From: Acinetobacter sp. ANC 3781
Lineage (GTDB): Bacteria; Pseudomonadota; Gammaproteobacteria; Pseudomonadales; Moraxellaceae
DNA length: 64,000 bases
Direction: 5' to 3'
NCBI RefSeq assembly: GCF_004331285.1
Contig: NZ_SJOH01000002.1
Span: 124,001 to 188,000 of the forward strand
Of this stretch, positions 17,300 to 25,608 are shown one piece after another. The stretch's first letter is position 1. Every line of letters begins with the position of its first letter. Both the position numbers and the translations under genes were made by a program. A model generated the notes under the pieces. The model did not search any database. It had not been told where the DNA came from and saw only the letters and a list, made by a program, of their open reading frames with translations.

Positions 17300-17680
17300 T
17301 TAAACATGCGCGATAGATGCAATTTCGACTAAAGCATCGGGTTTCACTAGGCCCGTTTGTACGCAGTAGCGTGCCGGTTTATCCCCTGGAAAATACTCCG
17401 CATATACAGTATTGATCGCAGTATAATCGGCCCAGTCTTTGACAAAGACATGATTAAAGGTCACGTCATCCATTGTCCCACCCGCAGTTTCAATGACTTT
17501 TTTGATGGTTTCTAAAATATGACGAGTTTGTGCAGCAGCATCGCCGATATGTACGACATTGTTATTTTCATCAAAGGCCAAAGTGCCCGAAACATAAACT
17601 ATATTGTCCGCTTTGGTGGCAGGAACATACGGTGCCAATGGTTTTCCTGTTCCTACGGGTAAAATAATTTCTTTTGGCAT
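17300..17680 (-). CDS. rutC: 3-aminoacrylate deaminase RutC (Rid/YjgF family)
   Basis: RutC hydrolyses 3-aminoacrylate to malonic semialdehyde and ammonia. The 126-residue protein shows the Rid-family pattern: [24 protein letters not shown] near the N terminus, the catalytic-site Arg in [14 protein letters not shown], and VEIASIAHV at the end. It is 20 bases downstream of rutB. Length equals the family norm (about 128). Confidence 0.93.
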   Translation of the reverse strand: MPKEIILPVGTGKPLAPYVPATKADNIVYVSGTLAFDENNNVVHIGDAAAQTRHILETIKKVIETAGGTMDDVTFNHVFVKDWADYTAINTVYAEYFPGDKPARYCVQTGLVKPDALVEIASIAHV

Positions 17681-17700
17681 GATATTTCCCTTATAAAGTT

Positions 17701-18462
17701 TCAGGCTGATTTTTCTAAGATATGCGATTTAGATTGAAAGGTTTCGACAAAATTTACTGTGTCCGACACCCAACCAAAGAAAGTTTTAATGTTATATAAA
17801 CTGGCTGCATGCGCTTCAATCGGTCCTGCCTGATAACAGGCATCGTCTAGTGCAATACCAAAATACTCAAGGAAAAAGCCGTCTCTTAAAGTCGACTCGA
17901 CACAAACATTGGTGGCAATCCCGACAAAAACCAGATTCCGAATGCCTTTGCTGCGGAGCATGCTGTCCAAAGCGGTATTAAAGAAACCGCTATAACGGGA
18001 TTTTTCAATCACGATGTCTTGGGCCAAAGGTTTAAGTTCATCAATCAGCTCAAAATCCCAGCCGCCTTTTGCGAGTAATTTCCCTTGTAATTCAGGCTGC
18101 TTACGCATGGTTTTTAAGGCGTTGGATTTATGAAAATTCGGGGAATTGATACCACCCGCTTCCACATACTGATCATCCCAGCCATTTTTGAAATAAATCA
18201 CCTGAATGTTTGACGCATGCGCGGCATCGACTGCTTTTTTGATGTTCTCCACTACAGGTTTGGTTTTTGAAACATCAAAACCTGCCAAATCCAAATAGCC
18301 GCCTTTTGAGGTATAGGCATTTTGCATATCAATCACGATTAATGCTGTGTGCTCGGGTGCAAGTTGAATGGCTTCCGGTTCTGCCTTTAACACTTTTCCA
18401 GTAGCTGTGGCTTGGGTAAAGCCTGTACAGACCACATTTTCTACAGATTTATTCATATTCAT
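17701..18462 (-). CDS. rutB: Peroxyureidoacrylate/ureidoacrylate amidohydrolase RutB
   Basis: RutB cleaves the ring-opened product of RutA, releasing carbamate and 3-aminoacrylate. It is an isochorismatase-type hydrolase: the catalytic Asp lies in [19 protein letters not shown], the Lys in [15 protein letters not shown], and the Cys in [17 protein letters not shown]. Its ATG overlaps the rutA stop by four bases (ATGA), implying coupling. The 253-residue length is close to the family norm. The protein ends in LEKSA, the same five residues that end RutA. Confidence 0.94.
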   Translation of the reverse strand: MNMNKSVENVVCTGFTQATATGKVLKAEPEAIQLAPEHTALIVIDMQNAYTSKGGYLDLAGFDVSKTKPVVENIKKAVDAAHASNIQVIYFKNGWDDQYVEAGGINSPNFHKSNALKTMRKQPELQGKLLAKGGWDFELIDELKPLAQDIVIEKSRYSGFFNTALDSMLRSKGIRNLVFVGIATNVCVESTLRDGFFLEYFGIALDDACYQAGPIEAHAASLYNIKTFFGWVSDTVNFVETFQSKSHILEKSA

Positions 18463-19574
18463 GCTGACTTCTCCAAGACTGAAACTTGAGTTGCTTCACC
18501 TTCAACCACAATATGCTCACGGCATTTCATCAAAGGCTGAATTTTTTGGCCAAAATTTTCTACGCCTTGAATAAAATCATCAAAGGTTAAAAGAATGCCT
18601 TCAGTTCCTTCGATTTCAGCAATTTCATCCAGCATTTTTGCGACATTTTCAAAAGAACCGACAATGGTACCCATGTTGATATTGACGGGTGAAACACTGG
18701 ATGCCATTTGACGAATATTAGTATCTGCACCGGATTTGGTATCTTTACCGCCTTGGTTCATCAGCCAGTTAATCGCCTCAACATCTGCCCCATCGTTATA
18801 GCTTTGCCATTTTGCAAAAGCTTCTTCATCGGTCTCTGCCGCAATCACCATAAAAAGCACATAAGTTTGCACATCACGGCCGGTTTTATCGGTATGTGCC
18901 TTTAAGCGATCATTAATATCTGCATAAGCCTTGGGTGTATTTAGGCCTTTACCAAAGACAAAGTTGTAGTCTGCATATTTAGCGGAGAACTCCAGTCCCG
19001 TATCGGACTGCCCTGCACAGATGATTTTCATATCTGCTTGCGGAACTGGACTTACGCGGCAATCATCCATTTGGAAATGCTCGCCTTTAAAGTCCGATTG
19101 TCCTGTCGCCCAAAGCTCACGTAAAATTTCGACATATTCAGACAAATAGTCATAACGTTTGGCAAAGTATTCATCACCTGGCCACATGCCCATTTGTTTA
19201 TATTCAGGCGCTTGCCAACCGGTCACCACATTTAAACCAAAACGCCCATTGGAAATAGAATCAATAGTCGATGCCATACGTGCCACAATTGCAGGCGGCA
19301 TCACCAAAGTTGCCGCTGTGGCATAAATTTTAATTTTGCTGGTCACCGCAGCAAGACCCGCCATTAAGGTAAATGTTTCGAGATTATGATCCCAAAATTC
19401 GGTTTTCCCGCCAAAGCCACGTAGCTTGATCATCGAGAGGGCAAAGTCAAAACCATAATGTTCTGCACGTTGCACAATTTGCTTGTTCATTTCAAAACTA
19501 GGTTTATATTGCGGTGCATTTTCAGACAGCAACCAGCCATTATTTCCGATTGGACAAAAGACGCCTATTTTCAT
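18459..19574 (-). CDS. rutA: Pyrimidine monooxygenase RutA
   Basis: RutA is the flavin-dependent, luciferase-fold monooxygenase that opens the uracil ring between N3 and C4. Visible landmarks include [22 protein letters not shown] at the N terminus, [20 protein letters not shown], and [22 protein letters not shown] chose the ATG at 19574 because a GAGGTG ribosome site lies eight bases before it; an in-frame GTG at 19583 overlaps that site and is less likely. It is the first gene after a sigma-54 promoter at 19652-19666 and overlaps rutB by four bases. Confidence 0.95.
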   Translation of the reverse strand: MKIGVFCPIGNNGWLLSENAPQYKPSFEMNKQIVQRAEHYGFDFALSMIKLRGFGGKTEFWDHNLETFTLMAGLAAVTSKIKIYATAATLVMPPAIVARMASTIDSISNGRFGLNVVTGWQAPEYKQMGMWPGDEYFAKRYDYLSEYVEILRELWATGQSDFKGEHFQMDDCRVSPVPQADMKIICAGQSDTGLEFSAKYADYNFVFGKGLNTPKAYADINDRLKAHTDKTGRDVQTYVLFMVIAAETDEEAFAKWQSYNDGADVEAINWLMNQGGKDTKSGADTNIRQMASSVSPVNINMGTIVGSFENVAKMLDEIAEIEGTEGILLTFDDFIQGVENFGQKIQPLMKCREHIVVEGEATQVSVLEKSA

Positions 19575-19651
19575 TATTAACACCTCATTTTTACCATTTG
19601 GTTATAAATTTGCTTCAAGCAAGCCACTTGAACTTTTATAGTTAATATTTA

Positions 19652-19666
19652 GCAAATGCTGTGCCA
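19652..19666 (-). promoter_or_regulatory. Sigma-54 (-24/-12) promoter of rutA
   Basis: Read on the minus strand this is TGGCAC-AGCAT-TTGC followed by T, an exact match to the RpoN consensus TGGCACN5TTGCW with the required GG-to-GC spacing. It predicts a start near 19640 and a leader of about 66 bases before the rutA ATG. Nitrogen control through NtrC is known for E. coli rut. Confidence 0.88.
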
Positions 19667-19743
19667 ATTATATTTAATATATATTTTTCAATAATTTATA
19701 AAAATATTATTTTAACAAATAGTAAAATAAGCAATAAACCAGA

Positions 19744-19782
19744 TGCACTGTTATAGTAATAATGGCTCTAAAAAAATGCACA
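19744..19782 (-). promoter_or_regulatory. Possible NtrC half-sites upstream of the rutA promoter
   Basis: TGCACT-N5-AGTAAT at 19744 keeps nine of the 12 symmetric positions of the NtrC site, and a second TGCACA half-site starts 33 bases further out. Together they lie roughly 100-140 bases before the predicted start, the usual enhancer range. Each match alone is weak. Confidence 0.3.
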
Positions 19783-19842
19783 ATCCTTAAAAATCAGAAA
19801 TTCTGCGCCGATTAATCCCGAATTTTTATGAAAGAGTAAATT

Positions 19843-19875
19843 AAAAAAAACCGCGATCTTAAAAATCGCGGTTTG
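19843..19875 (-). terminator. Terminator after rutD
   Basis: AACCGCGAT/ATCGCGGTT with a short loop and, on the minus strand, a run of eight T. It lies 39 bases after the rutD stop and upstream of the rutA promoter, so rutD and rutA-G are separate transcripts. Confidence 0.88.
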
Positions 19876-19913
19876 ATAAAAAATTTACCGGTTATTGCTA
19901 TAAATAAGCCTGC

Positions 19914-20744
19914 TTAATTCGAGAATAAAACTACTTTTAAAAAATGATGGTGAAAAAATTGCAGCATGGTTTTGTTTAATAACTCTGGCTGTGCAACTGT
20001 AGATGCATGTGCCCCTGTAACAAGCACACTGAGTTGCCCATGACCGAGTCGCTGTTGTAGATCACTCGACTTGTGTACAGGAACCAAAAAGTCATCCTGA
20101 TTGGCAATGAAATGCAGTTGGCTATGCTGCAACGCTTGTATATGCTGATCATTGATTTTAAATTGCCGGGCAGTTTGAATCCGCTTCATTACATTTGGAG
20201 CCGGTGGGAAATCGTCAAGCTGAATATTTTCCAGCGTATTTAAATGCTGATAATTTTTTGAAATCCATGCTGGTGGGTACAAAAATAATCCCTGTGCTCG
20301 GACATAAGCTTCTGCACCTGCAGATTTTAATAAATGAACCCTGGCTTCAAAGCATTTTTGGGTATGCGGATCGATTTCATCCCATGAATTAATACAGGTT
20401 AAACTTAATAGTTTTATTTCAGATGACACTATTAATATAGCCAGTTCTGCACCAATAAATGCGCCAATCGCATGTCCAATAAAATGAAAACACTGAATTT
20501 TTTCTAATTTTATAATTTCCAGTAACTGCAATGCCAGGTTAGTAATTGCATACTTATGTGGAAGAAGAGCTGAATCGGCATGACAACCTTCCTGGTCATA
20601 AGTTAGAACATGAAAATGTTCTGTTAAAGCCGCAATTTGAGGTTTCCAGAAACTGGCATGACCACCCAAACCTGAAGATAAAATTAAATACTCAGCTGCT
20701 GAATTTCCTGTACATCGATGAATTTGATAGCTCATTTTTACCAT
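19914..20744 (-). CDS. rutD: Putative aminoacrylate hydrolase RutD (alpha/beta hydrolase)
   Basis: RutD helps remove 3-aminoacrylate during uracil breakdown. The 276-residue protein follows the family closely: LILSSGLGGHASFWKPQI (oxyanion loop), the nucleophile region HFIGHAIGAFIGAEL where Ala replaces the usual Ser of GxSxG as in E. coli RutD (GHALGA), SWDEIDPHTQKCFEAR, and TGAHAS at the C terminus. It lies upstream of rutA but is set apart by its own terminator and its own sigma-54 promoter. The ATG at 20735 is an alternative start; neither has a clear ribosome site. Confidence 0.88.
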   Translation of the reverse strand: MVKMSYQIHRCTGNSAAEYLILSSGLGGHASFWKPQIAALTEHFHVLTYDQEGCHADSALLPHKYAITNLALQLLEIIKLEKIQCFHFIGHAIGAFIGAELAILIVSSEIKLLSLTCINSWDEIDPHTQKCFEARVHLLKSAGAEAYVRAQGLFLYPPAWISKNYQHLNTLENIQLDDFPPAPNVMKRIQTARQFKINDQHIQALQHSQLHFIANQDDFLVPVHKSSDLQQRLGHGQLSVLVTGAHASTVAQPELLNKTMLQFFHHHFLKVVLFSN

Positions 20745-20771
20745 TCATTAAAATAAATTTAATAAGAAACA

Positions 20772-20786
20772 GCAAGAATTGTGCCT
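20772..20786 (-). promoter_or_regulatory. Sigma-54 (-24/-12) promoter of rutD
   Basis: On the minus strand the sequence is AGGCAC-AATTC-TTGC followed by T. It keeps the invariant GG and GC with exact spacing and differs from consensus only at the first base. The predicted start is near 20760, about 16 bases before the rutD ATG. Confidence 0.8.
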
Positions 20787-21177
20787 AAATAATCAAATAA
20801 ACTCAGTCTATCTCATCAATATCAAATCCCCGTTGCAGTGAAATATAGAGAATAAAATTTTATAAAAATAAGAAAAAGTAAAAATTTGAATCTAAAAAAT
20901 CGCCTAACAAGATTTACTTTCATACTCAAATCTACAACAAAAATAGCTAAACCCAAGTCAAACCAAAAACTTAAAATAGATGAATACAACAAAGACGAAT
21001 AAAATAAAAAATGTAAGAAAATAAGATGCTAAAACAAGCGTCAAAAAATCGATATGCAAGTTAATTGGAGTCAAATTTATAACAACCCCAAACACTCACT
21101 GTCTCGTAATAGAACAGTCAGTGCGCTAGAAATGGCAATCTCTTCCTACCTATATTTTTCTTGAAAGGTGATGGTTC
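20787..21177. other. A-rich intergenic region with one inverted repeat
   Basis: About 390 bases between divergent rutD and the gene at 21178. The plus strand is strongly A-rich and T-poor from about 20850 to 21060 and has no open frame with a ribosome site. At 21093-21123 the arms CACTCACTGT and ACAGTCAGTG (nine of ten pairs) flank an 11-base loop, 54 bases before the next gene. The region could also contain activator sites for the rutD promoter, but none is recognisable. Confidence 0.5.
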
Positions 21178-21774
21178 ATGGACATAGCAACTGAAGATCC
21201 ACTATTTCAATGTCACTATCTGCCGCGTTATTTTATTGGGCTGATCTTCATCCCTGCCCTATTTATTGTTTTAGCGCAGCACTCTCTTAGTAGCTTCAAT
21301 ATGGTTCAAGATTTTAGTAGTCTGATTCAGTATTTATTACATCAACCCCCGTCAGGTTGGTTATTAGTGACACTGATCATTCTGCTGGCCTGTATTGCCA
21401 TGAACATAAAACTTGTAGTTACCCGCCAAACTATATCCATACAAAATATGGGAATAAAACTTAACATCATGGTGCAGCGTAGCACCTTGTTTAAAGCTCA
21501 GCTTTATTCCTCACATGCCTCAAAGTATCGTGTGCTTAAGCCACTTACAACCAGGGCATTAGACCAAGAAAAATGGAAAACGAGTAGTATCGGCTTTATT
21601 TTAAAGCCAGAGTTTCGCAAACAATTTAAAATGGCACATATTGATCTGAATATGTTTAATGAAGATAACCGCAGAACACTGGTTAAGACTCTGGTACAAC
21701 ACTATTATTTAGACCCTAAAAAATTTTTAGATAGAAAACAACTTGCCAGAAGAAAACTACAGCATAAATTTTAA
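21178..21774 (+). CDS. Hypothetical membrane protein, 198 residues
   Basis: A GAAAGGTGATGG ribosome region precedes the ATG and a terminator follows the stop. The protein has two hydrophobic helices (about 17-38 and 60-80) separated by a short, probably periplasmic loop, followed by a basic cytoplasmic region of about 115 residues with several Lys/Arg-rich stretches (FLDRKQLARRKLQHKF at the end). I do not recognise a family; the plan resembles small PH-like membrane proteins, but that is only an impression. No partner is suggested by the neighbours. Confidence 0.7.
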   Translation: MDIATEDPLFQCHYLPRYFIGLIFIPALFIVLAQHSLSSFNMVQDFSSLIQYLLHQPPSGWLLVTLIILLACIAMNIKLVVTRQTISIQNMGIKLNIMVQRSTLFKAQLYSSHASKYRVLKPLTTRALDQEKWKTSSIGFILKPEFRKQFKMAHIDLNMFNEDNRRTLVKTLVQHYYLDPKKFLDRKQLARRKLQHKF

Positions 21775-21775
21775 T

Positions 21776-21802
21776 AAAAAAGGCGCTCATAGCGCCTTTT
21801 TT
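21776..21802. terminator. Bidirectional terminator
   Basis: AAAAAAGGCGCTCATAGCGCC forms GGCGCT/AGCGCC, with A and T runs on the two sides; shared by the gene at 21178 and kbp. Confidence 0.9.
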
Positions 21803-21814
21803 ATTACTGTCTAC

Positions 21815-22297
21815 TTAAACCGGAATACGAAGTACTTGTCCTGGATAAATATCATCCGCATCTTTTAACAGTGGCCGGTTAGCTTCAAAAATTTTGTTAT
21901 ATTGATTGGTATCACCATAATATTCTTTTGAAATTTTAGACAGGGTATCGCCCGATTTAACTGTATAAAATTTACTTGCAGGTTCAGATGTCGCGACAGT
22001 CATCTGATCATCCACTTTTGCGACGTGATCAACATTCCCTACCGCCAGCACAATTTTCTCACGGTCTGCCTGGCTTTGTACTTGTCCCTTAATGGTCGCC
22101 AGATCAGAAGTGCTGTTATAACTCACAGATAAACCCGTTACAGGCAAGCCCAACGCTTTAATATGGCCAAGTAATTTATTTGCAATTTCTTGCGCAGATG
22201 GCTCTGCTGGAGTAGTTGAAGCTGCTGGAGTTGCCTGTGGTTCTGCTGGTGCAGTATTTTTTTTACCAATACCTTTTACAAAATCAAAAAGACCCAT
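21815..22297 (-). CDS. kbp: BON and LysM domain protein (Kbp/YgaU-like)
   Basis: The 160-residue protein matches E. coli Kbp (YgaU), a cytoplasmic potassium-binding protein. It starts MGLFDFVKGIGKK, has a proline/alanine-rich spacer (about 15-35), a BON domain (about 37-100, VAVGNVDHVAKVDDQM) and a C-terminal LysM domain (about 109-158, FYTVKSGDTLSKISKEYYG and YPGQVLRIPV). No signal peptide is present, in line with a cytoplasmic protein despite the LysM. It is a single gene ending at a shared terminator. Confidence 0.88.
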   Translation of the reverse strand: MGLFDFVKGIGKKNTAPAEPQATPAASTTPAEPSAQEIANKLLGHIKALGLPVTGLSVSYNSTSDLATIKGQVQSQADREKIVLAVGNVDHVAKVDDQMTVATSEPASKFYTVKSGDTLSKISKEYYGDTNQYNKIFEANRPLLKDADDIYPGQVLRIPV

Positions 22298-22442
22298 TTT
22301 AGTTCTCCATCTTGTTATTTATGCTATTAAAAATAGTGTTCTATTTTTATACCTAAAATTCCGCTTCAAAAAGATGCTCTTTGGTCATGTAAAGGTAACG
22401 GTATGTAATAAAAGGGATCCAACAAGCATTTTGATTTTCATT

Positions 22443-22473
22443 AAAAAAGCCACCTAAAAGGTGGCTTTCATTT
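22443..22473 (-). terminator. Terminator after acpP
   Basis: AAGCCACC/GGTGGCTT stem; on the minus strand it is followed by six T, about 20 bases past the acpP stop. Confidence 0.85.
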
Positions 22474-22494
22474 TCAGCAAAGCTGAAACAACAA

Positions 22495-22731
22495 TTAACC
22501 TAGTTTCTTAGAAACATAGTCAATAGCTGATTGAACAGTTGTGATTTCGTTAGAATCTTCATCAGGGATAGTGATGTCAAAATCATTTTCGAAAGACATA
22601 ACAAGCTCAACTAAGTCTAAAGAGTCAGCACCTAAGTCATCCATAAAAGATGCTTCGTTTTTAATCTCTTCAGCTTTAAGACCAAGTTGTTCTGCAACCG
22701 CTTGTTTGATACGTAGTTCGATATCGCTCAC
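22495..22731 (-). CDS. acpP: Acyl carrier protein, GTG start
   Basis: ACP carries growing acyl chains on a phosphopantetheine arm attached to Ser37 in [11 protein letters not shown], which is present. I place the start at the GTG at 22731, giving [11 protein letters not shown] after the initiator and a 78-residue protein of standard size. An ATG five codons upstream exists, but it overlaps the AGGAG ribosome site that serves the GTG, so it is not the start. The gene follows fabG by 86 bases and ends at a terminator. Confidence 0.95.
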   Translation of the reverse strand: MSDIELRIKQAVAEQLGLKAEEIKNEASFMDDLGADSLDLVELVMSFENDFDITIPDEDSNEITTVQSAIDYVSKKLG

Positions 22732-22817
22732 AGGAATTCTCCTCATTGCTTGTGGCGTTTTTAATGCCGTTAGTTTAATTGAATATCTAATTTTTTGAAA
22801 GTTTATACATCAGCTAA

Positions 22818-23552
22818 TTAGCTCATGTATAGACCGCCATTCACATGTAAAACAGTACCAGTAATGTAATTCGCTTTCTCGCTAGCCAGAAAGCTCACTG
22901 CATTTGCGATATCTTGTGGATCCCCTAAACGGTTCAATGCCACTTGTTCACTCATTTTCTTACGAATTTCTTCACTTAACTGTTCTGTCATTTCTGTTGC
23001 AATAAAACCTGGTGCAACAGCGTTCACAGTAATTTGGCGACTACCCATTTCTTTTGCAAGGCTACGGCCAAACGCTTCTATACCTGCTTTTGCAGCAGAA
23101 TAGTTGGCTTGTCCCGGATTTGCAAAGTGGGCAACGACAGAACTGATATTAATAATGCGTCCAAAACGTGCTTTGGTCATACCTTTTAAAACACGCTTAG
23201 ATAGACGATATACGGCTTTCAGATGAATATTGAGAATGTCATCCCAGTCATCTTCAGACATACGTAGTAACAAATTATCTTTGGTAATTCCGGCATTATT
23301 GACGAGTGCCAAAATAGGACCATATTTTTGTTCAATATCTGTAACTAAGGCATCAATGGCAGCAGCATCTCGTACATCAAGCATTGCACCGGCCCCATTT
23401 TCAGCAAAACTTGCAGATAATTTTTCTGCGCCTGCTTCGGAAGTTGCCGTACCAACGACAAAATAACCGTCTTGAATGAGTTGCTGAGCGATGGCTGCTC
23501 CAATCCCTCTGCTCGCACCTGTTACCAAGGCGACTTTACGTTCTTGTGTCAT
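22818..23552 (-). CDS. fabG: 3-oxoacyl-ACP reductase
   Basis: FabG reduces 3-ketoacyl-ACP with NADPH in fatty-acid elongation. The 244-residue short-chain dehydrogenase shows the cofactor motif TGASRGIGAAIA near residue 11, NNAGITKDNLLLRM, and the catalytic Ser, Tyr and Lys in NISSVVAHF and NYSAAKAG (Tyr about 152). Its ATG overlaps the fabD stop by four bases, so translation is probably coupled. It precedes acpP. Confidence 0.96.
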   Translation of the reverse strand: MTQERKVALVTGASRGIGAAIAQQLIQDGYFVVGTATSEAGAEKLSASFAENGAGAMLDVRDAAAIDALVTDIEQKYGPILALVNNAGITKDNLLLRMSEDDWDDILNIHLKAVYRLSKRVLKGMTKARFGRIINISSVVAHFANPGQANYSAAKAGIEAFGRSLAKEMGSRQITVNAVAPGFIATEMTEQLSEEIRKKMSEQVALNRLGDPQDIANAVSFLASEKANYITGTVLHVNGGLYMS

Positions 23553-24535
23553 GCAATTTTCCCTTCAGCCACTAAAATGGCATTTAATGCATCTTCTAGA
23601 CGGCTATTACTGTCCAGTGGAAATGCTTTTTTAATATTTGGCAAACGCTTTGCAAGATTGGCAAGGACATTACCCGGACCACATTCAACCACATACTCTA
23701 CACCTTGATCTTGCAGGTACTGCATGGTCTTGGTCCATTGCACTGATTGATACAATTGTGCAGTCAATGCCTGACGCAAGCCTGCCACATCAGTTGCGAT
23801 TTCTGCGTTCACATTTTGTATTACAGGAAGGCCAGGTAGCTCAATGGCAGTTTGTTCCAAAGCTGCCGCAAACTTTTCCGCAGCAGGTTTCATCAGTGAA
23901 CAATGTGATGGAACAGAGACCGGTAATGCAATCGCCTTACCTGACTGTTCTTTTGCCGCAGCCATTACCGCTTCTACTGCTGCTTTATCACCAGCAATGA
24001 CCACTTGACCTTGTGCATTGTAATTTGCGGCTTCTACTGAACCGTTCGCCTGTGCATTGACTTGCTCACAAAGCTCAATCACCTTGGCATCTTCGAGGCC
24101 CAAAATAGCGGCCATCGCACCCTGTCCTTGTGGAACAGCTTCTTGCATAAGTTTACCGCGTAAATGTACCAGTTTAACGGCATCGCCTAAACTCATCGCT
24201 CCAGCTGCAACCAATGCGCTATATTCACCCAATGAGTGACCTGCAAGATATTTTGGTGCAACACCACCCAATTCCAACCACACACGCCACAAGGCAATAC
24301 TTGCAGTCAGCAATACAGGCTGTGTAAATTCTGTTTGGTTTAACCCTTCACCACTTTGGGCAATGTGCCATAAATCAAAACCAATCGCTTCTGAAGCTTC
24401 GGCAAAAGTGTCGGTCACACCACTAAACTGTTCTGCAAGTTCAGCTAACATGCCAACTTTCTGTGAACCTTGACCAGGAAAAACAAATGCAGTTTTTATC
24501 GCTTGAGCTGCTTGCTCGAGTCGTTTAGCAGACAT
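23549..24535 (-). CDS. fabD: Malonyl-CoA:ACP transacylase
   Basis: FabD loads malonyl groups onto ACP. The 328-residue protein has FVFPGQGSQKVGM near residue 18, the nucleophile Ser101 in GHSLGEYSA, and the catalytic His near 210 in VPSHCSLM. It is slightly longer than the roughly 309-residue E. coli enzyme because of about 12 extra N-terminal residues. It overlaps fabG by four bases and follows rpmF after a terminator-like hairpin. The plsX and fabH genes often placed here are absent. Confidence 0.95.
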   Translation of the reverse strand: MSAKRLEQAAQAIKTAFVFPGQGSQKVGMLAELAEQFSGVTDTFAEASEAIGFDLWHIAQSGEGLNQTEFTQPVLLTASIALWRVWLELGGVAPKYLAGHSLGEYSALVAAGAMSLGDAVKLVHLRGKLMQEAVPQGQGAMAAILGLEDAKVIELCEQVNAQANGSVEAANYNAQGQVVIAGDKAAVEAVMAAAKEQSGKAIALPVSVPSHCSLMKPAAEKFAAALEQTAIELPGLPVIQNVNAEIATDVAGLRQALTAQLYQSVQWTKTMQYLQDQGVEYVVECGPGNVLANLAKRLPNIKKAFPLDSNSRLEDALNAILVAEGKIA

Positions 24536-24631
24536 ATCAAAATCCTTTCATGAGTCTAAGCTCTTTTACGAAGCGAAATTTAACACTTAATTTTTGTTTT
24601 GGTAATTGCCAAATACAACAAAAAACGGCAA

Positions 24632-24663
24632 CAAAAAAAGGGAGCTTTCGCTCCCATTTTTTC
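24632..24663 (-). terminator. Terminator after rpmF
   Basis: GGGAGC/GCTCCC with a four-base loop and T run on the minus strand, 29 bases after the rpmF stop; fabD begins about 100 bases further on. Confidence 0.85.
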
Positions 24664-24691
24664 TACTAAGCTTGACGCTTAATATCACCAA

Positions 24692-24877
24692 TTACTCAGC
24701 AGCAGCTGCTTTAGCGAATAATTGACGACCACGGTAGATGCCATCTTTAGTCACGTGGTGACGACGGTGAATTTCACCAGATGTTTGGTCTACAGTTAAT
24801 GCATTCTCGGTTAAAGCGTCATGTGAACGGCGCATGTCACGGCGAGAGCGACTTTTACGGTTTTGCTGAACGGCCAT
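24692..24877 (-). CDS. rpmF: 50S ribosomal protein L32
   Basis: L32 is a small basic protein of the large ribosomal subunit. The 61-residue product begins [21 protein letters not shown], the conserved N terminus of L32, and continues with [15 protein letters not shown]. The zinc-binding cysteines of some L32 proteins are missing, as in other zinc-free versions. It follows yceD by 76 bases, the usual pairing. Confidence 0.95.
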   Translation of the reverse strand: MAVQQNRKSRSRRDMRRSHDALTENALTVDQTSGEIHRRHHVTKDGIYRGRQLFAKAAAAE

Positions 24878-24953
24878 GATGGCTCCTTACAAAGATCGAA
24901 AAATGGATCAGAACAAATTCAGTTGTCTTATACTTTACAGTATAACACAAAAA

Positions 24954-25511
24954 TTAGTTAAGTTTGCCCTTCAAACCTGCCAAAACACCAAACGGATTAT
25001 CCCGTTTTTCTTCGGCAATGTCATCAGCAGCAGGTTGATGCTTATGCTCACAAACGTCATGTCTAGGAGACAAAGGCATCAACAATAACAATTCATCTTC
25101 TATCAGTGCGAGTAAATCAGCAGTCGCAGGTGCATCAAAGCTACCTTTGGTCGTTGCTTCACTCTCACCTAGGACGATGAAATCAGCATCCTCATCCAAG
25201 CGCTCTATCAGTGATTCATCATCCACAAGCGCTAAATGAAAGTCTGAAACGAGAGCAATTTCAACGGTATTCAGACAACGCTGACATTCCATTGGAACTT
25301 TCGTTTCAACATGACCATCTAACCATACGATACGATGATACGCATCCATTGATAGCTTACAGTCTATGTTAATCAATTGATGATCAATTGATCCAACAGC
25401 TTCACGGGAAATACGAACAAAGCGAGACAATGGCAGGGTACCTGACCATGTAAAGCCTTGTTCAGCCCATTTAAACGGCTCAATCTGTGCCGGAAAGGTA
25501 TTTGCTGACAT
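24954..25511 (-). CDS. yceD: YceD family protein (DUF177)
   Basis: YceD proteins are linked to 23S rRNA accumulation and nearly always lie before rpmF, as here. The 185-residue protein has the characteristic PMECQRCLNTVEIALVSDF segment with a CxxC pair near 98, an acidic middle and RHDVCEHKHQP in the C-terminal part. It starts 97 bases from the divergent epmC gene. The molecular role is not settled in the family. Confidence 0.88.
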   Translation of the reverse strand: MSANTFPAQIEPFKWAEQGFTWSGTLPLSRFVRISREAVGSIDHQLINIDCKLSMDAYHRIVWLDGHVETKVPMECQRCLNTVEIALVSDFHLALVDDESLIERLDEDADFIVLGESEATTKGSFDAPATADLLALIEDELLLLMPLSPRHDVCEHKHQPAADDIAEEKRDNPFGVLAGLKGKLN

Positions 25512-25608
25512 AATTAAGGCGGCAATTCTACAAATTCATGGGTACTCTGTCAAAGATTAAGATACAATTTTGTACTTATTTAGACAGATCATTTGGGTAA
25601 TACAAGTC

